A stretch of 44,795 nt of DNA from Gammaproteobacteria bacterium (GTDB taxonomy: Bacteria; Pseudomonadota; Gammaproteobacteria; Steroidobacterales; Steroidobacteraceae). Of this stretch, positions 31,731 to 40,738 are shown one piece after another. The stretch is from the NCBI GenBank assembly GCA_030037905.1, contig JASHPX010000313.1, forward strand, positions 1-44,795. The letters run 5' to 3'. The translations under genes and the position numbers were made by a program. Numbering within the stretch: position 1 is the first letter of the stretch; each line of letters begins with the position of its first letter. Below the pieces are notes generated by a model that saw only the letters and a list, made by a program, of their open reading frames with translations, ran no database searches and was not told the DNA's origin.

Positions 31731-32774
31731 ATGAAGCTCCAACAGATGCGCTATCTGGCGGCCATAGTGCACAACGGGCTGAACATGACGGCCGCCGCCA
31801 ACAAGCTGCGCACCTCGCAGCCGGCCCTCAGCAAGCAGATCAAGCTGCTGGAAGAGGAGCTGGGCTTCGACATCTTCGTGCGCAGCGGCCGCACGCTCAC
31901 CGACATCACCCCACCCGGACAGCAGGTCGTGGCGCATGCGATGCGCATGCTGCGCGAGGTGCAGAACATCAAGAGCATCAGCAGCGGGATCAGGGACAGG
32001 GACGGTGGTTCATTGTCGATCGGCACCACGCACACGCAGGCGCGCTACGTGCTGCCGCCGGTGATCGAGCGCTTCCGCAGCGCGTATCCGCGCATCCAGC
32101 TGCATCTGCACCAGGGTACCTCCGAGCAGATCGCCGAGCTGGCGAAGATGCAGCGCCTGGATTTTGCGGTCGCCACCGGTTCGAAAGAGCTGTTCGCGCA
32201 GATGGTGCTGCTGCCCTGCTACCGGTGGCGCCGCCGCATCATCGTACCGCTGGATCATCCCCTGGCGCAGGTCGCCACGCCGACACTGGCGCAGTTGGCG
32301 AGCTTCCCTATCATCACCTACGTCTTCAGTTTCACGGGCCCGTCCTCTCTGCACCAGCAGTTCGCCGACGCCGGCCTGACGGTCGATGTGGCGCTCACGG
32401 CGCGCGACGCCGATGTGATCAAGACCTATGTGCGCCTGAATCTGGGCATCGGTATCGTCGCCGAGATGGCGGTCAATCCCACCGATGACCCCGATCTGGT
32501 GTCGATCGATGCCTCGCACCTGTTTGCGATCCACACGACGTGGATCGGCTTCCCCCGCGGTGCCCTGCTGCAGCGCTACATGTACGACTTCGTGCAGCTG
32601 CTCGCCCCGCACCTGAATCGCCGCTTGGTAGAGTTGGCCGCCGACGCCGACGACGCGCAGGCCGTCGAAGCGCTGTTCAAGGACGTGCCACTGCCGATGC
32701 GCTCGGGGAGCGCTGCCGCCGGGCGGCCAACGCAGATGATCGGCAAGCGACCGGACGTCAATCCAGCGCCCTGA
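31731..32774 (+). CDS. cysB: CysB-family LysR-type regulator
   Basis: 347 residues from ATG 31731 (MKLQQMRYLAAIVHNGLNMTAAANKL), the standard CysB start; in-frame codons at 31665 and 31671 would add an atypical leader. The helix-turn-helix continues TSQPALSKQIKLLEEELGFDIFVRSGR. The effector domain contains GTTHTQARYVLPPVIERFRSAYP, LHQGTSEQIAELA, and ITYVFSFTGPSSL in place of CysB's ITYxxGFTGRS. These regulators sense sulfate/APS or N-acetylserine and activate sulfur-starvation genes. Divergent from the SfnR-type gene with about 240 bp between them, where both promoters and the CysB site must lie; no other gene is seen there. Confidence 0.9.
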   Translation: MKLQQMRYLAAIVHNGLNMTAAANKLRTSQPALSKQIKLLEEELGFDIFVRSGRTLTDITPPGQQVVAHAMRMLREVQNIKSISSGIRDRDGGSLSIGTTHTQARYVLPPVIERFRSAYPRIQLHLHQGTSEQIAELAKMQRLDFAVATGSKELFAQMVLLPCYRWRRRIIVPLDHPLAQVATPTLAQLASFPIITYVFSFTGPSSLHQQFADAGLTVDVALTARDADVIKTYVRLNLGIGIVAEMAVNPTDDPDLVSIDASHLFAIHTTWIGFPRGALLQRYMYDFVQLLAPHLNRRLVELAADADDAQAVEALFKDVPLPMRSGSAAAGRPTQMIGKRPDVNPAP

Positions 32775-32811
32775 GCAGCAGCACCGGATGATTGGACGAT
32801 CCGGGTGCGCC

Positions 32812-33555
32812 TCAGGGCTTGAGCGTTGCCGCGATGCTGCGTACTTCGTCGGGGCTGTGCTCGCCGGACAGCGGTGTCCCGGGCACCAGATATTTGGCCA
32901 TGTCGAGTCCGCCGACGACCACGGGCTCGAACCCTATCTCCCGGATGAGCCGCGAGGCCAGCCCGATGGCCCTTCTATCACCCGCAATCGGCATGCCGAT
33001 CTTCCCGGGATCTTCGTGCGCGCTGGCCATTTCTGCCGCCGGTACCGCGTTGAATGCCCGCACGACGTAGGCGCCACGCAGCATCTGCGCGTCGAAGCGC
33101 CCGGCCCCCTGTTCGCTCGCCCGACTGGCGATCTCGCCGTCGCGTTGTGGGAAGGGATTGCTCGCATTGATCACGACCTTTCCCTCGAGTGAGGAGCCGA
33201 GGCTCTGCATGAGCCCCGGAAACGCACTGTACGGAACCGCGAACAGCAGCACCTGGCCGAACGCGGCGGCCTGCTGCGGCGTACCCGCGCGGGCATTCGG
33301 CCCGACTTCGGCGGCGAGCTTCTTATCGTTGTCGAGATCACGCGAGGAGAACATGACCTGGTTTCCAGCCCGGGCCCACACGCCCCCGAGAGCGCTGCCG
33401 ACATGACCGGACCCGATGATGCCGATCCTCAGCTTTTGGCCCTCGGCTGCCGTGGCGATACCTGCCGTGAGCGGGAGCGCGCCGAGGATGACTGCCATAC
33501 CGGTCAGCTCGAGCAGATCCCGACGACTCAGATCCGTAGTGTCGTGCGTTTTCAT
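32812..33555 (-). CDS. Tat-exported NADP/F420-type oxidoreductase-like protein
   Basis: 247 residues from ATG 33555 (GGTGGAGA upstream). The N terminus LSRRDLLELTGMAVILGALPLTAGIATAAEG carries a twin-arginine motif, a hydrophobic stretch and an AxA-like cleavage site. The enzyme core KLRIGIIGSGHVGSALGGVWARAGNQVMFSSR is a Rossmann NADP/F420-binding motif of the F420_oxidored (PF03807) family. It continues with LFAVPYSAFPGL, VVINASNPFPQRDG, VVRAFNAVPA and the C-terminal PLSGE. Export with a bound cofactor through Tat is unusual for this family. It lies 32 bp after the ArsB-like gene, so the two may be co-transcribed. Confidence 0.8.
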   Translation of the reverse strand: MKTHDTTDLSRRDLLELTGMAVILGALPLTAGIATAAEGQKLRIGIIGSGHVGSALGGVWARAGNQVMFSSRDLDNDKKLAAEVGPNARAGTPQQAAAFGQVLLFAVPYSAFPGLMQSLGSSLEGKVVINASNPFPQRDGEIASRASEQGAGRFDAQMLRGAYVVRAFNAVPAAEMASAHEDPGKIGMPIAGDRRAIGLASRLIREIGFEPVVVGGLDMAKYLVPGTPLSGEHSPDEVRSIAATLKP

Positions 33556-33587
33556 GTGGGTCTCCACCCTGGGAATTGGAGTTGCCG

Positions 33588-34844
33588 CTATTGTAGCCGG
33601 ATGGCGAGGAGCGTCAGCAGCAGCGCCGGCAGCATGATGCAGATCCCCAGCCGCAGAAAACGTAGGGCACTGACCTGCTCACCCTCGCGGCGCAGGGCGA
33701 TCAGCCACAGGATCGTCGCCAGAGAGCCGGTAACCGACAGGTTCGGTCCGAGGTCCACACCCACGAGCACGGCGCTGCCGATCGCGAGCGGCAGCGGCGA
33801 GGTTCCCAGCGTCGTGCCCGCGGCGAGTGCGAGCGGCAGGTTATTGGTGAGGTTGCAGGCGAGCGCCGTTGCGAGACCCACCTCCCAAAGAGTGCCACCC
33901 CGCGTATGCGCCGCGGTCTGCAGCGTCCGTCCGAGATCGGCGAATACCCCGGTGCGGTCGATGCCCGCGACCAGAACGAACAGGCCCGCCACCAGCGGCA
34001 ACACGCTCCACGACACACCGCGTAGCAACGCCCAGGGCGCACGGCGCTCACGCACCAGCGCCACTGCCACCGTCAGAAGTGCCGCGACGGCAGCCGGCGC
34101 CCCCAGTTGGATGCCTGCGGCAGAAGCCCCCAGCAGCGCCGCGGCGGTCAGCAGGATGCCGGCACCAGTGAGGCGTGCCCCGGCCGACAACGCTGGCACG
34201 CTAACCTCCTGAGCGATCGTGCCGCGCAGTGCGCGCCGCTGCGTCAGTCGCAGTGCTGCGAACGTCACCACCACCGCCACCGCCGAGGGCAGCGCGAAAC
34301 GCGCGAGCCACTGCGCGAGCGGTGGCAGGTGATTGCCGAACACCACGAGGTTGGCCGGATTGGAGATCGGCAGCGTGAAGCTTGCGGCGTTGGCGATGAA
34401 GGCGCAGACGAACAGGTACGGCAGCGCCGGCGCGCGCGCGGCGCGCGCCACCGCGCCGACTGCCGGGGTGAGCACGACCGCGGTCGCATCGTTCGACAGC
34501 AGCATGGTCACGAGCGTGCCCACGGCGTAGACGAGCGCGAACAGCCGTCGCGGGCTGCCACGCGCGTGCCGCGCGGCGAGCGCCGCGAGCCAGTCGAACA
34601 GCCCCTCGCGCCGTGCGAGCTCCGCCAGCAGCATCATGCCGAGCAGGAACAGATACACGTTGGCGCCGCGGGCAGCCGCGCGCCAGGCGTCGGCCAGCGG
34701 CAGCAGCGACAGCGCCGGCAGCAGCAGCGCTCCGGCGACTGACCACACCGCTTCCGGCCAGCCGCGGGGACGAATCAGCACCCCGAGCGTAGCCAGGACT
34801 GCGATAGCCCAAATCGCCAGATCAGCGGGCGTGGCAGCGGACAT
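33588..34844 (-). CDS. arsB: ArsB/NhaD-type inner-membrane transporter
   Basis: 418 residues, about 11 helices. The family blocks are GANVYLFLLGMMLLAELARREGLFDWLAALAARHARGS, VGTLVTMLLSNDATAVVLTPAV, FVCAFIANAASFTLPISNPANLVVFG, and in the second half LACNLTNNLPLALAAGTTLG and LVGVDLGPNLSVTGSLATILWL. The motifs SNDATAVVLTPAV and NPANLVV are typical of ArsB arsenite permeases. No arsR or arsC is present, so other oxyanions cannot be excluded. Divergent from the EamA gene; the 59-bp gap holds both promoters. Confidence 0.85.
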   Translation of the reverse strand: MSAATPADLAIWAIAVLATLGVLIRPRGWPEAVWSVAGALLLPALSLLPLADAWRAAARGANVYLFLLGMMLLAELARREGLFDWLAALAARHARGSPRRLFALVYAVGTLVTMLLSNDATAVVLTPAVGAVARAARAPALPYLFVCAFIANAASFTLPISNPANLVVFGNHLPPLAQWLARFALPSAVAVVVTFAALRLTQRRALRGTIAQEVSVPALSAGARLTGAGILLTAAALLGASAAGIQLGAPAAVAALLTVAVALVRERRAPWALLRGVSWSVLPLVAGLFVLVAGIDRTGVFADLGRTLQTAAHTRGGTLWEVGLATALACNLTNNLPLALAAGTTLGTSPLPLAIGSAVLVGVDLGPNLSVTGSLATILWLIALRREGEQVSALRFLRLGICIMLPALLLTLLAIRLQ

Positions 34845-34903
34845 GCCTGGTGCGGTCGCTGCCTGCGCGCGGCCGCACAGGTATAGTGATCACGGAGATG
34901 TCG

Positions 34904-36007
34904 ATGTCCCTGAAAGTGGCGTCCCGAGCCATCGCGCGGTCCAGCCCGATGCTCGCGTTGCTGTCGGCGGCATTATTCGGTGCGAGCACCCCGTGCGCCA
35001 AGCTGATCCTGGGCGAAGGGGTGGATCCGTGGCTGCTCGCCGGACTCCTGTACCTGGGCTCGGGTCTGGGCCTCGGGCTGTATCACGGGGGGGGTCGTCT
35101 GGTGGGCCGCCTGGGCGCTCGCGCCGCTCCCGAGGCCCCGCTGCGCGCGGCCGATCTGCCCTGGCTCGCACTGGTGGTGCTGGCCGGCGGAGTCATCGGA
35201 CCGGTGCTGCTGATGTACGGACTGGCACGCTTGCCCGCGGCCTCGGCCGCACTACTGCTGAACCTCGAGGCGATTGCGACGCTGCTGATCGCGTGGATCG
35301 CGTTCCATGAGCACGTCGACCGGCGGCTCATGATCGGCGCGATTGCGATCGTGGCGGGGGCGGTATGGCTGTCCTGGCAGCGAGGCCCGCTGCGCGCGGG
35401 CACCGGTGCCGCGGCGATCGCCGGAGCTTGTCTGGCCTGGGGCATCGACAACAACCTCACCCGCCGGCTCTCGGCGGCCGATCCGGTGCAGATCGCGCTG
35501 ATCAAGGGCCTCATCGCAGGCAGCGTCAATCTGGCGATTGCCCTGGGTCTCGGGGCCCATCTACCCAGCGGCGCGGCGATGGGTGCGGCCGGCCTGGTCG
35601 GGCTGCTCGGCTACGGTGCGAGCCTGGTGCTGTTCGTGCTCGCCCTGCGAGGACTGGGGGCCGCGCGTACGGGGGCTTACTTTTCCACCGCGCCGTTCAT
35701 CGGGGCGATACTGGCCGTGCTGCTGCTCGCCGAGCCGGTCACGCTGCGCCTGATCGGCGTCGGCCTGCTGATGGCGATCGGGGTGTATCTACACCTGTCC
35801 GAGAGTCACCAGCACGAGCATGAGCACCCGGCGATGGCGCATGAGCACCGCCACAGGCACGACGAGATGCACGCGCACGAGCATGGCCTCGAGGATCCGC
35901 CCGGCGAGCCGCACAGCCACTGGCACGTGCACGCGCCGATCGTGCACAGCCATCCGCACTACCCCGACCTGCACCACCGTCACCGGCACGCCCGCCGGCG
36001 GCGCTAG
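34904..36007 (+). CDS. EamA/DMT transporter with long His-rich tail
   Basis: 367 residues from ATG 34904 (GGAG at 6 nt; the ATG at 34898 overlaps that site). Ten helices form two EamA repeats: ALLSAALFGASTPCAKLILG begins repeat 1, and TGAAAIAGACLAWGIDNNLTRRLS begins repeat 2. After the last helix (VTLRLIGVGLLMAIGVYLHLSE) comes a cytosolic tail of about 70 residues with more than 25 histidines in HxH patterns (HEHEH, HRHRH, HPHYPDLHHRHRH). The tail should bind divalent metals, so metal or metal-chelate transport is inferred. A TATAGT -10-like hexamer occurs at 34882. The stop codon lies at the centre of a 32-bp palindrome. Confidence 0.85.
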   Translation: MSLKVASRAIARSSPMLALLSAALFGASTPCAKLILGEGVDPWLLAGLLYLGSGLGLGLYHGGGRLVGRLGARAAPEAPLRAADLPWLALVVLAGGVIGPVLLMYGLARLPAASAALLLNLEAIATLLIAWIAFHEHVDRRLMIGAIAIVAGAVWLSWQRGPLRAGTGAAAIAGACLAWGIDNNLTRRLSAADPVQIALIKGLIAGSVNLAIALGLGAHLPSGAAMGAAGLVGLLGYGASLVLFVLALRGLGAARTGAYFSTAPFIGAILAVLLLAEPVTLRLIGVGLLMAIGVYLHLSESHQHEHEHPAMAHEHRHRHDEMHAHEHGLEDPPGEPHSHWHVHAPIVHSHPHYPDLHHRHRHARRRR

Positions 36008-36021
36008 CGCCGCCGGCGGGC
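35990..36021. terminator. 32-bp perfect palindrome between convergent genes
   Basis: A perfect palindrome centred on GCGCTAGCGC, with GCCCGCCGGCG and its complement as outer arms. It spans the EamA stop codon and precedes the 3' end of the convergent TonB receptor. It is likely a bidirectional terminator; no T-run. Confidence 0.65.
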
Positions 36022-36041
36022 CCCGTTCGGGTCGCGCTCGA

Positions 36042-38630
36042 TCAGAACGTCAGCGAGCCCCGCAGGTAGTAATAGCCACCGTCGATGCCGAAGGGCGAGA
36101 ACGTCGGGTACTGGAATACCCCGAGTGTGTCGCCGTACTTGAAGTTGTCGTAGTGGGCAAGGAGCGTAGCGTTGTATTTGTCCGGATAGCGGTCGAACAG
36201 GTTCTTCGCCCCGGCAGTGAGCCGGAAGTGCGCCGCCAGCTGGTAACCGACCTCGAGGTTGGTGATCGGCGTCACACCGATCTCACTCAGAAAATACTCC
36301 GGGACGTTGGCCGGGTTGTCGCCGTCGTCGTTATCCCATTCGGACGTCGGGCCGTAGATCAGCTCCTGCAGGTTGACCGAGGCCTTGCCGGCAGTCCAAA
36401 GAGCGTCCAGATTGAGGGCGAATTTTGGGCTGGCGGTAGTCAGGTCCGAGATGGCGGTCGCGTTATACAGCGACTGCCCTGCCAGCTGCAGCGGTGTCGG
36501 CGGGACCCTGGTCACCCCAGTCTCATTGAAGGTCCCGCCGACCGACCAATCGACATGGCCGAAACCGTACTGGACGGGGAAGCTGAAGGTCAGATCCGCC
36601 CCCTGCGTTCTGGTATCGATGCCGTTGGCGAAGATATCGATACCCGTGGTGCCGGTGGCGACCACGCTCGGATCGAGCTGGTTGCCGTTCGCCTCGATGG
36701 CTGCGTTGATCGCCGGCCCCGCGGGCTGCAGCACGCCGTTGAGCGTGCCATATAGATCGCCGGTGTCGACGATGCGGTTGGTGATATCGATGTGGTAGAG
36801 ATCGAGTGTCGCAATCACGCTCGGCGTCGGGCGCCATACCGCGCCCAAGCTGAAGTTGACCGAGTGCTCGGGCTGCAGGCCGTTGCCCAAGCCCACCAGC
36901 TTGCCGCCCGCTGAATCCGGCGGCAGTTGGACATAGGCCTGGTTGATGATCACGTTCGTCGAGGAGTAGTACTCTTCGGCCAGCGTCGGGGCACGAAACC
37001 CGCTGCTGGCCGTGCCGCGCAGCGCGAACTGCGGCGTGAAGTCGTACCGCGCCGTGAGCTTGCCTACCGTGGCGCTGCCGAAGTCGCTGTAGTGCTCGTA
37101 GCGGCCCGCGACGTCCACGTGCAGCAGCGAGAGCGGCTGGGTCGCGAAGTCGGCGTAGACGGCTTCGTTGTCGCGCGAATGCGAGCCCGCATCGGTCGGC
37201 GTAAAGCCCGGGTAGGACTGCGCACCGCCGTCGAGATAGGAAATAGGGATGCCGGCGCCGATCTTATAGCCGTCGCGTCGATATTCCAGACCCCAGGCGA
37301 CATTCAGCGGGCCGGGCAGGCCCACGTCGAAGTCGCGGTTCACGTCGAGCGTGGAGGTCCATTGCGTCGTCTGCAGCAATCCGTCGTAGTAGTTCGACGG
37401 CGTGGGCTCGCCATTGAGCGCGTAGGTATCGGCGTTGGCGGAATGCAGCGTGTAGGCGTCGAAGTGATCGGATCCAGCCGTGGTGGACAGATCCCAGTTC
37501 CACTGGGCGATCGTGCCTTTGAAGCCGCCGGTGGCCGAATAGTCGTATTCGATGCTGGCTTCCTGCGGGGTGAAGCCGAATGGAAATGGATAGGTCGTGA
37601 CGTCCGTCGCTGGATTGGTATAGGAGACCTTGCTCGGCAGACGATATTTCTGATCGGAGGCCGCGTCCTTGTCGCCGAAGCTGCCAAAGGCATAGAACTG
37701 CGTGCCGTCGTCGAAGTTGACTCCTGAATTCAGCGAGAAGATCTTCAGATCGTACTGCCCGTCCCCCTCCTCTCCACCGAGATAGGGATAGCCCGGCACT
37801 TCCGTCATGTTGGAGTCCGGATAGCTATCGAGATTGGCCGGATTGATCACGCGCTCGTCGATGGCACTGCGGTTGCTCGAGCCGTGATGGTGCACCTCGC
37901 CCGTGAGGTTGAGGTAGCTGTTGTCGCTGGGCGCAAAGCCGGCGTTGGCGGACACATCGCCGGTCTGCCCGCCCCCGTCGATGTAGTTGCCGTAGGTACC
38001 GTTGACGGTGACGCCGCTGGGCTGTTTCTTCAGAATGATGTTGATGACCCCGGCGATCGCGTCGCTGCCGTATTGCGCGGCCGCCCCGTCGGTGAGCACC
38101 TCGATGTGATCGATCGCGTCGAGCGGGATGAAATCGAAATCGACACCGGCGCAGCCCTGATACGGGCCGCTATCCAGCTCGATATTCGCGGTGGTGTGCC
38201 GCCGTTTGCCATCCACGAGCACCAGGACATCGTTGCAGCTCAGCCCGCGCAGCTTCGCCTGCAGTGTCTGCCCGGCCATGTCATTACCAAAGGCCTGCGC
38301 GGTGAATGAGGGCAGGATCTGTGCCAGCGCAGACAGCAAGTCAGGACTGCCCGAGGCGGCGCGCAGCGCGTCGCCGCTGATGATCTGCACCGGTGCGGCG
38401 CTATTGGCCGCCGTGACGCCCGGCTCGCGCGAGCCGGTCACGATCACTTGATTGAGGGTGCCCTGGTTCGATTCCGCACTCTCCTGCGCGCCTGCTGCTC
38501 CCGCAGAGCTGGTCGACTGGTCGGCCGACTGCGCCCAGGCGCAGGCACCGGCAGCTGCCAATACCCACACCAGCAGAAAGCTGCAGAGCAGCGACATGGC
38601 CTGCCGGAAACCCGAGAACGCTGCACGCAT
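36042..38630 (-). CDS. TonB-dependent outer-membrane receptor (second)
   Basis: 862 residues from ATG 38630. The signal peptide (LLCSFLLVWVLAAAGACAWAQ) is followed by a short linker, the TonB-box-like NQVIVTGSRE and a plug with PVQIISGDALRAASGSPDLLSAL, KLRGLSCNDVLVLVDGKRRHTTANIE, EVLTDGAAAQYGSDAIAGVINIILKK. The plug has two cysteines (LSCND and YQGCAG) that could pair. The barrel closes with ...YYYLRGSLTF. The DGKRRHTTANI and IDHIEVLTDGAAAQYGSDAIAGVIN motifs are typical of receptors that are widespread in Xanthomonas/Steroidobacter-like genomes, where carbohydrates or aromatic compounds are taken up; the cargo here is unknown. Convergent with the EamA transporter, with no cotranscribed gene. 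Confidence 0.93.
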   Translation of the reverse strand: MRAAFSGFRQAMSLLCSFLLVWVLAAAGACAWAQSADQSTSSAGAAGAQESAESNQGTLNQVIVTGSREPGVTAANSAAPVQIISGDALRAASGSPDLLSALAQILPSFTAQAFGNDMAGQTLQAKLRGLSCNDVLVLVDGKRRHTTANIELDSGPYQGCAGVDFDFIPLDAIDHIEVLTDGAAAQYGSDAIAGVINIILKKQPSGVTVNGTYGNYIDGGGQTGDVSANAGFAPSDNSYLNLTGEVHHHGSSNRSAIDERVINPANLDSYPDSNMTEVPGYPYLGGEEGDGQYDLKIFSLNSGVNFDDGTQFYAFGSFGDKDAASDQKYRLPSKVSYTNPATDVTTYPFPFGFTPQEASIEYDYSATGGFKGTIAQWNWDLSTTAGSDHFDAYTLHSANADTYALNGEPTPSNYYDGLLQTTQWTSTLDVNRDFDVGLPGPLNVAWGLEYRRDGYKIGAGIPISYLDGGAQSYPGFTPTDAGSHSRDNEAVYADFATQPLSLLHVDVAGRYEHYSDFGSATVGKLTARYDFTPQFALRGTASSGFRAPTLAEEYYSSTNVIINQAYVQLPPDSAGGKLVGLGNGLQPEHSVNFSLGAVWRPTPSVIATLDLYHIDITNRIVDTGDLYGTLNGVLQPAGPAINAAIEANGNQLDPSVVATGTTGIDIFANGIDTRTQGADLTFSFPVQYGFGHVDWSVGGTFNETGVTRVPPTPLQLAGQSLYNATAISDLTTASPKFALNLDALWTAGKASVNLQELIYGPTSEWDNDDGDNPANVPEYFLSEIGVTPITNLEVGYQLAAHFRLTAGAKNLFDRYPDKYNATLLAHYDNFKYGDTLGVFQYPTFSPFGIDGGYYYLRGSLTF

Positions 38631-38765
38631 GATCGATCCTTCTTATGGTTGATTGAAACCGCTGCATTGGCTGGATAGGCACGGACGGACGCGCAGCGCA
38701 CGGGATAGCGCGCAGGCTGCGCCTCGCCTCGTGTCCGTCAGGACCGCACCTCGTTATATTCTTAA

Positions 38766-39050
38766 GTATATAGCGAGTACCGCGGCGCCGCCAGAGGCGA
38801 TGAACACAACGGCAGCGCTGAGCGCTACGGCGGCGGTGCCGGCGCTGGCTGCGGTGCCGGCGGTTGTGGCGGTGGCAATGGTAACAGCGGTGCCGGCATT
38901 GGTATGGGTGCCGGCAGCGGCAGCGGTCCCGGTAGAGGCAGCGGCCGCGACAGTGGGGACGGCGATGCGCGCGCTGCAGTGACAGCGGCGCATGCGGCCA
39001 GGCCGCGCGGACGAGTCGGCATCCGCGCGGCCCCGGCTGGGTCTGATTGA
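38766..39050 (+). pseudogene. Gly-rich reading frame without a start codon
   Basis: A frame open for 94 codons after a TAA at 38763. It reads EHNGSAERYGGGAGAGCGAG, then GNGNSGAGIGMGAGSGSGPG and ends RAAPAGSD. Glycine codons vary freely between GGT and GGC, as in a true coding frame. There is no ATG, GTG or TTG at its beginning, so it looks like the remnant of a Gly-rich protein gene. The overlapping Ala/Val frame and the Pro frame on the other strand are compositional shadows. 38631-38765 holds an AT-rich patch (about 38753-38772) that may be the receptor's promoter. Confidence 0.35.
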
Positions 39051-39083
39051 ATCAACCCGACAATCAACTCCACTCCCGAACTA

Positions 39084-40592
39084 TCAACCGAGCTCGATCG
39101 GCACGAACAGCCGCTGGTCGCCCCGCTGGATGAGCAGCGCGACGTGGTTGTCGTTCCTCACCAGCGCGCGCAGCTGCGACACGCTCTGCACGGGCGTGCC
39201 GTTCACTGCGAGCAGCACGTCACCTGCCTGAATGCCGGCTTCGGCGGCCGGACCCTGCGCGGCCTCGACCACCAGTCCGTGCGTAACGCCCGCCTGGTTG
39301 CGCTCGTCGGCAGTCAGCGGTCGCACGCTCAAACCGAGATGGCTCTGCTCGGAGGCGGCCGCGCTCTGGTTCGAGGCAGTCAGCGGCGCAGCCGATCCAA
39401 CCGTCGCGGTGATCGTCGTGGGCTTACCGTCGCGCCACACCTCGAGCGTGGCCTCATCTCCGGGCGGCGTGGTGTTGACGAGCATGGAGAGCGCGCCGGC
39501 GTCGGCGACATCCTTGCCGTCGTACTTCACGATGACGTCGCCTTCGCGCAGGCCGGCGCGCGCCGCCGCGCTATCCGGCTCGACCTGGGACACGAGCGCA
39601 CCCGTGGGATTCTTCAGATGGAAGGAGTCGGCGAGCGACTGATCCACGTTCTGCACGTCCACACCGAGCCGTCCGTGCTCGACCTTGCCGGTGCGCACGA
39701 TCTGTGATTCGACCTGCTCCGCATAATCGATCGGGATCGCGAACGAAATGCCCTGGTAGCCACCCGAGTTGCTGTAGATCTGTGAGGTGATGCCGACCAC
39801 GGCACCGCTGGCGTTGAACAGCGGCCCGCCGGAATTACCCGGGTTGACCGCCGCGTCGGTCTGAATGAAGCCAACGTAGCCGTCGTCGGGCAGCGAGCGG
39901 CTCTTGGCGCTGACGATACCCGCGGTGGCCGATTCGGTGAGTCCGAAGGGCGCACCGATCGCCATCACGTAGTCGCCCACCTGCAGGTTATCGGAGTTAC
40001 CCAGATGCACGGTCGGCAGGTCATGCGCATCGATCTTCAGCACCGCGATATCGCTGGCGCGATCCGCGCCCAACACGCGGGCGCGATACTGGCGGTGATC
40101 GGACAGCGTGACGGTCACCTCCTTGGCGCCGTTGACGACGTGCGCATTCGTGAGGATTGTTCCATCGGAACTGATGATGAAACCTGAACCGAGCGCCCTG
40201 GTCGGCACATTCTCGGGAGGTCCCTGCAAGCCGTGGAAAAACTGTGAGAATGGATTGTTGCCGTCACCGAAGGGGTTCTGGCCAAACAGATTGCCGAAGT
40301 CGAACGGCTGCCCGGCGACGCGCTCCTCGCCGACCGTCGTGATGCTGACGACGGCCGCCTGGTTATGCGCGAATATCGCCTGATAGTCGGGGGCAGTACC
40401 CGGCGGAATTGCGCTGGGATAGGCGTCGGCCGCGGTGCTCGGGATCGCACCGGTCAGGGTCGCGCTGGTCGGGGTCGCGGCGGCTGCGCTGCCGTCGGCA
40501 TGCAGCAGCGAGGGTGCCGACCAACCGGTCAGCCCACCGAGGGCAAACAGTCCGGCTGCAGCCCACCCCAGGTGTTTTGCGTGAGGGTTCAT
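39084..40592 (-). CDS. degQ: DegQ/DegP-type periplasmic serine protease
   Basis: 502 residues. A signal anchor (WAAAGLFALGGLTGWSAPSLL) is followed by a linker and the trypsin-like domain with catalytic H151 (TNAHVV), D181 (DIAVLKID) and S254 (GNSGGPL). Two PDZ domains follow: about 285-385 (GALVSQVEPDSAAARAGLREGDVIVKYDGK) and about 415-502 (GLVVEAAQGPAAEAGIQAGDVLLAVNG). It degrades or holds misfolded envelope proteins. The loop between signal and protease is rich in G, F and N, as in DegQ-like MucD proteins. A perfect CTTAAG-N5-CTTAAG repeat 66 bp upstream suggests control by the adjacent QseBC/PmrAB-like system. Confidence 0.93.
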   Translation of the reverse strand: MNPHAKHLGWAAAGLFALGGLTGWSAPSLLHADGSAAAATPTSATLTGAIPSTAADAYPSAIPPGTAPDYQAIFAHNQAAVVSITTVGEERVAGQPFDFGNLFGQNPFGDGNNPFSQFFHGLQGPPENVPTRALGSGFIISSDGTILTNAHVVNGAKEVTVTLSDHRQYRARVLGADRASDIAVLKIDAHDLPTVHLGNSDNLQVGDYVMAIGAPFGLTESATAGIVSAKSRSLPDDGYVGFIQTDAAVNPGNSGGPLFNASGAVVGITSQIYSNSGGYQGISFAIPIDYAEQVESQIVRTGKVEHGRLGVDVQNVDQSLADSFHLKNPTGALVSQVEPDSAAARAGLREGDVIVKYDGKDVADAGALSMLVNTTPPGDEATLEVWRDGKPTTITATVGSAAPLTASNQSAAASEQSHLGLSVRPLTADERNQAGVTHGLVVEAAQGPAAEAGIQAGDVLLAVNGTPVQSVSQLRALVRNDNHVALLIQRGDQRLFVPIELG

Positions 40593-40657
40593 GGCAAGTC
40601 TCCTGTGATCACGAGGCCATCCTTGGATGGCAGCTGCGCGTAGCGTCGCTCCCGGGG

Positions 40658-40674
40658 CTTAAGCGAACCTTAAG
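40658..40674. promoter_or_regulatory. PmrA/QseB-like box before the protease gene
   Basis: CTTAAG (40658-40663), 5-bp spacer, CTTAAG (40669-40674): a perfect direct and inverted repeat with the spacing of PmrA/QseB sites (11-bp period). It lies 66 bp upstream of the protease ATG and just beyond the 3' end of the kinase gene. A similar box precedes the kinase gene. Confidence 0.6.
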
Positions 40675-40738
40675 AGCTACCGGGCGCGGCCCGCGCCGCA
40701 TGCGAGCATCGCCGCATGAGGCCACGCGGGCGGTGCGA

